DNA from: Mycobacterium europaeum
GTDB taxonomy: Bacteria > Actinomycetota > Actinomycetes > Mycobacteriales > Mycobacteriaceae
Length of the DNA: 64,000 bases
Assembly: GCF_002102155.1 (NCBI RefSeq)
Contig: NZ_LQOU01000039.1
Span: 62,001-126,000 of the forward strand
Reading direction: 5' to 3'
This document shows, piece by piece, positions 58,069-64,000 of this stretch (positions within the stretch are counted from its first letter, which is position 1; each line of letters opens with the position of its first letter). Below the pieces are notes generated by a model. It saw only the letters and a program-made list of their open reading frames with translations. It was not told the origin of the DNA and ran no database searches. The translations under genes and the position numbers were made by a program.

Positions 58069-59465
58069 GTCGAGGTGTGGATCTTGGCCCAGGGCCGGGC
58101 CTCTTCGAGTTCGTAGGCCAACTCGAGCAACAGCGCCTCCTGCCCGACGGCGGCCGAGAACATCATGCCCACCGGCATGCCGTCGGCGGACTGGGCCAGC
58201 GGGAGCGAGATCGCCGGCTCCCCGGTGACGTTCTGCAGCGGGGTGAAGGACACCCAGTCGATCAGCCGCTCGATGACCTGGTGGTAGTCGGTGGGTGCCA
58301 GATACCCGATGCGGGGCGTCTCGTCGGCCAGCGTCGGGGTGAGCACGACGTCGTAGGTGCCGAAGAATTCCGCGGTACGTCTGCGGATTCGGCGCAACCG
58401 CATGATGGCCAGCGGCAGTCGGTGCATGTTGCGGGCGGTGTTTCGCTCCAGACCCAGCGTCAGGCTGTCCAGCCGGCCGCGGTCGAACGTCTTGCCGAAC
58501 ATGTGCCGCCCGCTGCGCACCTGGGCCAGCGCGAGAAATCCCCAGTAGAGGACGAAATCGTCGACGAAGCTGGCCGGCACCGGGGGCTCATCGAGGTATT
58601 CGACGCGGTGGCCCAACTCCTCGAGAAGACCGGCGGACTTCAGCGTCAGCTCGCGTACCTGGGGGCTGCAGTCGCGTTGCACCGAGCGGGTCAGTACGGC
58701 GATCCGCAGCCGCTGCCTGCCGGGGCCGGTGACGTCGCCGACAGGCGCCAGTTTCGGGTTACGCCAGATGCGTTCGGCCTCCCGGTAGAACGCCGCGGTG
58801 TCACGCACCGAACGGGTCACCACACCGTTGGCGACGATGCCCACCGGCATCCGGCGCAAATGGGCGTCCAGCGGCAGTCGCCCGCGCGACGGCTTCAGCC
58901 CGACGAGCCCGTTGCAGGCGGCAGGGATGCGGATGGAGCCGCCGCCGTCGTTGGCGTGGGCGATCGGCACCACGCCGGCGGCAACGAACGCACCCGAGCC
59001 CGACGAGGATGCGCCGGCGCTGTAGTCGGTGTTCCACGGGTTGCGGACCGGCCCCAGCCGCGGGTGTTCGGCCGACGCGCTGAACCCGAATTCCGACAAC
59101 TGCGTCTTGCCCACGGGGGCCAGCCCGGTGGCCAGAAACAGCCGGGTGAATTCGCCGTCGGAGGTGGCATTCGACGGCGTCCACGCGTCGGTGCCGTGCA
59201 TCGTCGGCTGGCCGGCGATGTCGACGTTGTCCTTGAGAAACGTCGGGACGCCGTCAAAGAAGCCGGTCGCCGGGGCGGCGGACCTCGCCTGCTGGAACGC
59301 CGCGTAGGCCAGGCCGTTGAGGATCGGGTCGACGGCCTCGGTGCGGGCGATGGCGGCCTCGACGACCTCCGCCCTGCTCACCCAGCCGGCCTGGATGGCG
59401 TGGGCGAGGCCCACCGCGTCCAGATCACCGAGCGCGTCGTCGCCGAACGCGTGCACGTGTCGCAT
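58065..59465 (-). CDS. amiC: Amidase (AmiC-like)
   Basis: The 466-residue enzyme is an amidase-signature hydrolase: Lys78 in PTFLKDNVD, the Gly/Ser-rich GASSSGSGAF (151-160) with the cis-Ser, and Ser177 in GGSIRIPA form the Ser-cisSer-Lys triad. It corresponds to M. tuberculosis Rv2888c, which can activate or inactivate amide-containing drugs; the natural substrate is unknown. No signal peptide is present. It lies 31 bases downstream of tsf in the same orientation. Confidence 0.94.
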   Translation of the reverse strand: MRHVHAFGDDALGDLDAVGLAHAIQAGWVSRAEVVEAAIARTEAVDPILNGLAYAAFQQARSAAPATGFFDGVPTFLKDNVDIAGQPTMHGTDAWTPSNATSDGEFTRLFLATGLAPVGKTQLSEFGFSASAEHPRLGPVRNPWNTDYSAGASSSGSGAFVAAGVVPIAHANDGGGSIRIPAACNGLVGLKPSRGRLPLDAHLRRMPVGIVANGVVTRSVRDTAAFYREAERIWRNPKLAPVGDVTGPGRQRLRIAVLTRSVQRDCSPQVRELTLKSAGLLEELGHRVEYLDEPPVPASFVDDFVLYWGFLALAQVRSGRHMFGKTFDRGRLDSLTLGLERNTARNMHRLPLAIMRLRRIRRRTAEFFGTYDVVLTPTLADETPRIGYLAPTDYHQVIERLIDWVSFTPLQNVTGEPAISLPLAQSADGMPVGMMFSAAVGQEALLLELAYELEEARPWAKIHTST

Positions 59466-59496
59466 GTGTCGACGCTAACGCGCCCGGTCCCGCGGG

Positions 59497-60324
59497 TTAA
59501 GCCTGGCCCACCTCGAAGCGAACGAACCGCGTCACCGTGACGCCGGCGTCGTCCAGGAGGGCCTTGACCGTCTTCTTGCTGTCGGACACCGACGGCTGCT
59601 CCAGCAGCACCGCGTCCTTGAAGAATCCGTTCAGCCGCCCCTCGACGATCTTGGGCAGCGCCTGCTCGGGCTTGCCCTCGGCCTTGGCGGTCTCCTCGGC
59701 GATGCGGCGCTCGCTGGCCACGACGTCCTCGGGGACGTCGTCACGCGACAGGAACCGCGCCTTGAGCGCGGCGATCTGCAGCGCGACCGTGTGGGCGGCG
59801 TCTTTGTCCTCGCCGGTGAACTCAACGAGCACTCCGACGGCGGGCGGCAGGTCGGCGGCCCGCTTGTGCAGGTAGGCCTCAACGGTGCCGTCGAAGTACT
59901 GCACGCGGCGCAGTTCCAGCTTCTCGCCGATCTTGGCCGACAGGTCGGCGATGGCCTGCTCGACCGTCTTAGTCGCCGATCCTGAAGAAATCGGAGCCGC
60001 CTTGAGGGTCTCGACATCGGTGGCCTTGGCGGCCAGCGCGGCGTCGACGACCTGGTCGGCCAGCGCCTGGAACTCGGCGTTCTTGGCGACGAAGTCGGTC
60101 TCGGAGTTCAGCTCGATCAGCGCGCCGCCCTTGGCCGCGACCAGGCCCTCGGCCGTGGCGCGCTCGGCGCGCTTGCCGACGTCCTTGGCGCCCTTGATGC
60201 GCAGCGCCTCGACGGCCTTGTCGAAGTCGCCGTCGCTCTCAGCCAGCGCGTTCTTGCAGTCGAGCATGCCGGCGCCGGTGAGCTCCCGAAGCTTCTTGAC
60301 GTCGGCGGCGGTGAAGTTGGCCAT
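59497..60324 (-). CDS. tsf: Translation elongation factor Ts
   Basis: EF-Ts exchanges GDP on EF-Tu. The 275-residue protein starts MANFTAADVKKLRELTGAG and contains MLDCKNAL and the core motif ELNSETDFVAKN. It follows rpsB by one base, the universal rpsB-tsf pair. Confidence 0.98.
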   Translation of the reverse strand: MANFTAADVKKLRELTGAGMLDCKNALAESDGDFDKAVEALRIKGAKDVGKRAERATAEGLVAAKGGALIELNSETDFVAKNAEFQALADQVVDAALAAKATDVETLKAAPISSGSATKTVEQAIADLSAKIGEKLELRRVQYFDGTVEAYLHKRAADLPPAVGVLVEFTGEDKDAAHTVALQIAALKARFLSRDDVPEDVVASERRIAEETAKAEGKPEQALPKIVEGRLNGFFKDAVLLEQPSVSDSKKTVKALLDDAGVTVTRFVRFEVGQA

Positions 60325-60325
60325 A

Positions 60326-61159
60326 TCAGCCTTCCGTGGTTGGTTCGGGTGCGCCCGCAGCGGCTTCGGTGGGGGCGCCGGTGGCAGCAGCGGAGGCCAG
60401 CAGTTCCTGCTCCCATTCGGGCAGCGGCTCGGCAGCCTCCACCTCGGGCTTGCCGTCGCCCCGGCCGACTCCGGCGCGCGCCTGCAGGCCCTCGGCGACC
60501 GCGGAGGCGATCACCTTGGTCAGCAGCGCGGCCGAGCGGATCGCGTCGTCGTTGCCGGGGATCGGGTAGTCGACCTCGTCGGGGTCGCAGTTGGTGTCCA
60601 GGATCGCGATCACCGGGATACCCAGCTTGCGGGCCTCGCCGACGGCGATGTGCTCCTTGTTGGTGTCGACGACCCAGATCGCCGACGGCACCTTGGCCAT
60701 GTCGCGGATACCGCCCAGGCTGCGCTCCAGCTTGTTCTTCTCCCGGGTCAGCATCAAGATCTCTTTCTTGGTGCGGCCCTCGAAGCCGCCGGTCTGCTCC
60801 ATCGCCTCGAGCTCCTTGAGGCGCTGCAGCCGCTTGTGCACGGTGGAGAAGTTGGTGAGCATCCCGCCCAGCCAGCGCTGGTTCACGTACGGCATGCCGA
60901 CGCGGGTCGCCTCGGCGGCCACCGATTCCTGCGCCTGCTTCTTGGTGCCGACGAACAGCACCGACCCGCCGTGGGCGACGGTTTCCTTGACGAACTCGTA
61001 TGCCTTGTCGATGAAGGTCAGCGTCTGCTGCAGGTCGATGATGTAGATGCCGTTGCGGTCGGTGAAGATGAACCGCTTCATCTTGGGATTCCAGCGACGG
61101 GTCTGGTGCCCGAAGTGGGTGCCGCTGTCCAGCAGCTGCTTCATGGTTACGACGGCCAT
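60326..61159 (-). CDS. rpsB: 30S ribosomal protein S2
   Basis: The 277-residue protein begins MAVVTMKQLLDSGTHFGHQ and has the S2 signatures RWNPKMKRFIF and WLGGMLTNF. The C-terminal 40 residues are Ala/Glu-rich, as usual in mycobacteria. Expression of the pair is probably controlled from the 270-base leader region upstream, which can form G/C-rich hairpins. Confidence 0.98.
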   Translation of the reverse strand: MAVVTMKQLLDSGTHFGHQTRRWNPKMKRFIFTDRNGIYIIDLQQTLTFIDKAYEFVKETVAHGGSVLFVGTKKQAQESVAAEATRVGMPYVNQRWLGGMLTNFSTVHKRLQRLKELEAMEQTGGFEGRTKKEILMLTREKNKLERSLGGIRDMAKVPSAIWVVDTNKEHIAVGEARKLGIPVIAILDTNCDPDEVDYPIPGNDDAIRSAALLTKVIASAVAEGLQARAGVGRGDGKPEVEAAEPLPEWEQELLASAAATGAPTEAAAGAPEPTTEG

Positions 61160-61433
61160 GGTGGTGCCTTACTCGTGTCGGTTGTCGCCCGGCATCGGGT
61201 GAGGCCGGGCCCTGGCGCCTGCTGCGATGCCGGACCCCGTCAGGAAAAGCCCTGGCGGGGACCGCCCGGCACGCGGTGCGAACTCCTAGTGGAACGGGAG
61301 ACGCGGGGCGGACGCGCGAAGTCAGCCCGCGAACGAGCTGCGACCAGGAGTTTACACCGACTCAGCAGGTGGTTTTGCACAGCACCGGCGGGCCTGAGTG
61401 GTGCCGGCGTCGGCGGCGCAGTGAACTGAGCGG
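61160..61433. promoter_or_regulatory. Divergent region, rpsB leader and M23 peptidase promoter
   Basis: These 274 bases hold no gene. The rpsB side is rich in complementary G/C runs, for example GCCGGGC/GCCCGGC pairs, as expected for an S2 leader, but I cannot assign a defined structure. The rpsB ribosome-binding site is the AAGG in GTAAGGCACC. Confidence 0.4.
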
Positions 61434-61928
61434 ATGCGACGGGCCCTCTGGCTGGCGGTATGCGCGACGCTGCTCGGTGCGGCGCCCGCGGCCGCGGACG
61501 ACGTGCGCCTGGACTGGCCGTTGCGCCCGCCGCCGGCCGTACAGCGGGGATTCGACGCCCCGTCACCGGACTGGAAGCCCGGGCATCGCGGGGTGGACCT
61601 GCCCGGCGCCCCCGGTCAGCCGGTGTACGCCGCGGGCGCCGCCACCGTGGTGTTCGCCGGGCAGCTGGCGGGACGGCCGGTGGTGTCCCTGGCCCATCCC
61701 GGCGGGCTGCACACCAGCTACGAGCCGGTCCGGGCCGCGGTGCGCACGGGCCAGGCGGTGACGGCCCAGACGGTCATCGGCGCGTTGCAAGCCGGGCATG
61801 CGGGCTGCCGGGCCGCGGCGTGCCTGCACTGGGGCGCGATGTGGGGCCCGGCGTCCGGCGCCCACTATGTCGATCCGCTGGGGCTGGTGAAGTCGACGCC
61901 GATCCGGCTCAAACCGCTGCACGGGTGA
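61434..61928 (+). CDS. Secreted M23-family (LytM-like) peptidase or peptidoglycan-binding protein
   Basis: The 164-residue protein has a signal peptide ending around GAAPAAA. The M23 domain shows His51 and Asp55 in HRGVDL, two zinc ligands. The third motif, normally HxH, reads ACLHWG (129-134): the zinc-binding His132 is kept but the catalytic first His is Cys130. It matches M. tuberculosis Rv2891. Activity is therefore uncertain; it may bind or regulate rather than cut peptidoglycan. Confidence 0.88.
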   Translation: MRRALWLAVCATLLGAAPAAADDVRLDWPLRPPPAVQRGFDAPSPDWKPGHRGVDLPGAPGQPVYAAGAATVVFAGQLAGRPVVSLAHPGGLHTSYEPVRAAVRTGQAVTAQTVIGALQAGHAGCRAAACLHWGAMWGPASGAHYVDPLGLVKSTPIRLKPLHG

Positions 61929-61939
61929 GCGCGCCTCAC

Positions 61940-62025
61940 GGCTTTTTGCGTGTGTGCACATGGCTTTTTGCGTGTGTGCACGCGGCTTTTTGCGTGTGCG
62001 CTCAGGGCTTCCCGTGTGCGCCCTG
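61940..62025. repeat. Tandem 22-bp repeat between M23 gene and xerC
   Basis: Three 22-base units beginning GGCTTTTTGCGTGTG start at 61940, 61962 and 61984, followed by a degenerate 20-base unit at 62006. The first two differ only in their last two bases. A second pair of about 20-base units with CGCACACTCA lies at 62051-62090, partly inside xerC. Confidence 0.75.
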
Positions 62026-62083
62026 GGCGCGGCTTTCGCGGATTTCCCGCCGTCACCGCACACTCAGCGCCGTCGACGCACAC

Positions 62084-62989
62084 TCACGCCCGCGGGTGGG
62101 CCTGATCGTGCACCGCCCGCAACCGGGAGACGGCGACATGGGTGTAGAGCTGGGTGGTCGCCAGGCTGGAGTGGCCGAGCAGCTCCTGCACCACCCGCAG
62201 GTCGGCCCCGCCTTCGAGCAGGTGCGTCGCAGCACTGTGCCGCAGCCCGTGCGGCCCCATGTCGGGCGCGCCGTCCACCGCGGCGACCGTCTGGTGCACG
62301 ACGGTGCGGGCCTGGCGCACGTCGAGGCGTCGCCCGCGCGCACCCAGCAGCAGCGCCGGGCCCGACGCCGCGGTCACCAGGGCGGGCCGTCCCTCGTCCA
62401 GCCAGGCGCGCAGCGCCTCGGCGGCCGGCGTCCCGAACGGCACGGTGCGCTGCTTGTTGCCCTTGCCCAGCACGCGGACCAGCCGATGCCCGGTGTCCAC
62501 GTCGTCGACGTCCAGGCCGCACAGCTCGCTCACCCGGATTCCGGTGGCATACAACATCTCGACGATCAGCCGGTCCCGCAACGCCATCGGATCCCCTTGT
62601 TGGGCACCAGATTTCGCGGCAGCCATCGCGTCGAGCGCCTGGTCTCGGCGCAGCACCGCCGGCAGGGTGCGGTGCGCCTTCGGCACCTGCAGCCGGACGG
62701 CGGGGTCCCCGGCCAGCAGGCCGCGCCGCACCGCCCACGCGGTGAACGCCTTGACCGCCGAGGTGCGACGCGCCAGCGTCGTGCGCGCCGCGCCGGCCGC
62801 GGCCGCGCACGACAGCCACGCTCGCAGCAGCGGCAGGCTCAGGGTGTCCAGCCCGGCGCCGCGGTCGTCGAGGAACGTCAGCAGCGCGCGCAGGTCGCCG
62901 AGGTAGGCCCGACGGGTGTGCGCCGAGCGCCCGCATTGCAGCGCCAGGTACTCGTCGAACTCCTCGAGGATCGGTTCGCTGTACGGCAC
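62084..62989 (-). CDS. xerC: Tyrosine recombinase XerC
   Basis: XerC with XerD resolves chromosome dimers at dif. The 301-residue protein has an N-terminal core-binding domain and a C-terminal catalytic domain: Arg in TGIRVSELCG, Lys in GKGNKQR, His and Arg in HGLRHSAATHLLEGG, His in LGHSS and the nucleophile Tyr in TTQLYTH. The start is GTG. It is in the normal M. tuberculosis position downstream of rpsB (Rv2894c). Confidence 0.95.
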   Translation of the reverse strand: MPYSEPILEEFDEYLALQCGRSAHTRRAYLGDLRALLTFLDDRGAGLDTLSLPLLRAWLSCAAAAGAARTTLARRTSAVKAFTAWAVRRGLLAGDPAVRLQVPKAHRTLPAVLRRDQALDAMAAAKSGAQQGDPMALRDRLIVEMLYATGIRVSELCGLDVDDVDTGHRLVRVLGKGNKQRTVPFGTPAAEALRAWLDEGRPALVTAASGPALLLGARGRRLDVRQARTVVHQTVAAVDGAPDMGPHGLRHSAATHLLEGGADLRVVQELLGHSSLATTQLYTHVAVSRLRAVHDQAHPRA

Positions 62990-63022
62990 TCCCCCACGCT
63001 CGCAGACACCGGCGCGCCGCGG

Positions 63023-64000
63023 TCAGTCGACGCGCCGAAGCGTGTCCGGGGTGAGATCTTGGCGGGTGGGATACCCGTCGACGGCCATGATGAGGTCGGC
63101 TTCGGCGAGCATCATCCGCAGCACGTGCACGATGCCGTCGACCCCGCCGAGGGCCAGGCCGTACGCGTACGGGCGGCCGATGCCGACCGCGGTGGCGCCC
63201 AGCGCGAGCGCCTTGATGATGTCGGCGCCGCTGCGGACCCCGGAGTCGAACAGGACGGGAAGGCCGTCGGCCGCCTCCACCACCCCCGGCAGGCAATCGA
63301 GGGCGGGCAGCCCGCCGTTGGCCTGCCGGCCGCCGTGGTTGGAGCAGTAGATGCCGTCGACGCCGCCGTCCCTCGCGCGCCGGGCGTCGTCGGGATGGCA
63401 GATGCCTTTGACGAGCAGCGGCAAGTCGGTGAGCGACCGCAGCCACGGCAGGTCGTCCCAGCTCAGGGCGTGGCCGAAGACCTGCACCCAGCGCAGCACC
63501 GCGCCCTGGGGGTCCTCCTCGGGCGGGCGGGCCAGGCCGGCGCGAAAGACCGGGTCGCTGGTGTAGTTGGCCAGGCAGTGCCCGCGCAGCTGCGGGAAGT
63601 TCGACGTGCTCAGGTCGCGGGGGCGCCAGCCCGTCACCCAGGTGTCCAGCGTGACCACGATGCCCTTGAAGCCGGCCGCCTCCGCGCGCCGCACCAGGCT
63701 GGCGGCCAGCTCGCGGTCGTTGGGCGTATAGAGCTGGAAGAAGCCCGGGGTGTCGCCCAGGGCGGCGGCGACGTCTTCCATCGGGTCGACGGTCAGCGTG
63801 GAGGCGACCATCGGGACGCCGGTGGCCGCGGCCGCCCGCGCGGTGGCCAGGTCGCCGTGGCCGTCCTGGGCGCAGATGCCGATGACGCCGATGGGCGCCA
63901 TGAACACCGGCGCCGGCAGGGTCATCCCGAAGAGCTCGACCGACAGGTCGCGCTGGGCGGCGCCGACGAACATGCGCGGCATCAGCCCCCACCGGTCGAA
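63023..64000 (-). CDS. FMN-dependent alpha-hydroxy-acid oxidoreductase (lactate 2-monooxygenase-like), N-terminus outside window
   Basis: The frame is open to the right edge (FDRWGLMPRMF at the start of what is visible), so the gene is truncated by the window. About 326 residues remain. FMN motifs are APIGVIGICAQDGHG, FQLYTPNDRE, VKGICHPDDARRA and the active-site SNHGGRQ (His and Arg), then DSGVRSGADIIKAL. The closest family I recognise is lactate 2-monooxygenase, which converts lactate to acetate and CO2; other 2-hydroxy acids are possible. Confidence 0.9.
   Translation of the reverse strand, partial: FDRWGLMPRMFVGAAQRDLSVELFGMTLPAPVFMAPIGVIGICAQDGHGDLATARAAAATGVPMVASTLTVDPMEDVAAALGDTPGFFQLYTPNDRELAASLVRRAEAAGFKGIVVTLDTWVTGWRPRDLSTSNFPQLRGHCLANYTSDPVFRAGLARPPEEDPQGAVLRWVQVFGHALSWDDLPWLRSLTDLPLLVKGICHPDDARRARDGGVDGIYCSNHGGRQANGGLPALDCLPGVVEAADGLPVLFDSGVRSGADIIKALALGATAVGIGRPYAYGLALGGVDGIVHVLRMMLAEADLIMAVDGYPTRQDLTPDTLRRVD

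Noticed and set aside
1..64000. CRISPR array, tRNA, rRNA, IS element or prophage
   Set aside because: No spaced direct repeats, cloverleaf-like sequence, transposase or phage gene was found. The only tandem repeats are those at 16155 and 61940.

Overview
The window is high-GC actinobacterial DNA from a Mycobacterium. Many genes closely resemble M. tuberculosis proteins, including NusA, RimP, ProS, EfpA, CysG, Mqo, mycothione reductase, MapB, IspG, Rip1, Dxr, EfpA and the rpsB-tsf pair. They run in the same order as the Rv2839c-Rv2894c stretch of M. tuberculosis. Several M. tuberculosis items are missing from their expected places: the PE_PGRS gene between mqo and the next hydrolase, glnA4, the vapBC and relFG toxin-antitoxin pairs, and the IS element near the MarR gene. 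A full hydrogenase locus is present instead. This points to a non-tuberculous mycobacterium, possibly of the M. avium complex; the species is inference from memory of those genomes.

Layout: 1-1760 carries ylxR (partial), nusA and rimP on the minus strand. 1965-4712 carries a Tat-lipoprotein, a ferritin-like protein and proS. 4970-11664 carries efpA and a corrin block (cysG, cobB, cobO, fused chelatase subunit). 11661-16154 carries an acetyltransferase, mqo, an alpha/beta hydrolase and mtr. 16293-33916 is the nickel/hydrogenase locus. 33994-40731 holds a phosphodiesterase-like protein, an orphan PPE, an amidotransferase, a small hydrolase, cobQ and mapB. 40766-51875 is conserved core: DUF1707 protein, penicillin-binding lipoprotein, GNAT, ispG, rip1, dxr, DUF2631 protein, rlmN, cdsA, frr and pyrH. 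52227-57511 is an accessory block of small stress-type genes with an OmpR-type regulator, an acyltransferase and an MPT63-like secreted protein. 57649-64000 holds the MarR gene, amiC, tsf, rpsB, an M23 peptidase, xerC and a truncated FMN-dependent alpha-hydroxy-acid oxidase.

The centre of interest is the hydrogenase locus. A Fur-family gene is divergent from the nickel permease gene nicT, and a 17-bp inverted repeat matching the known nickel-regulator (Nur) box lies between them. Then come hypA, hypB, the small and large subunits of a group 1h (high-affinity, H2-scavenging) [NiFe]-hydrogenase, a NifU/Rieske-like electron-transfer candidate, three unfamiliar proteins, a 39-residue membrane protein, a maturation protease, hypC, hypF, an SIS/HypC fusion, an SIS protein, hypE, a second hypC, hypD and one more unknown protein. 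Most starts from the large subunit onward overlap the preceding stop by 1-4 bases, so this behaves as one long operon. The small subunit shows Cys-x-Gly-Asp where most hydrogenases have Cys-x-Gly-Cys, as expected for the oxygen-tolerant group 1h. A second Nur-box-like site, a perfect 14-bp palindrome and a TTGACA promoter element lie just ahead of the structural genes, suggesting nickel-linked control plus another regulator.

No CRISPR array, rRNA, tRNA, insertion sequence or phage gene was recognised. Short palindromic repeats of one family are scattered in intergenic spaces; two copies have co-varying stem arms around an identical core.
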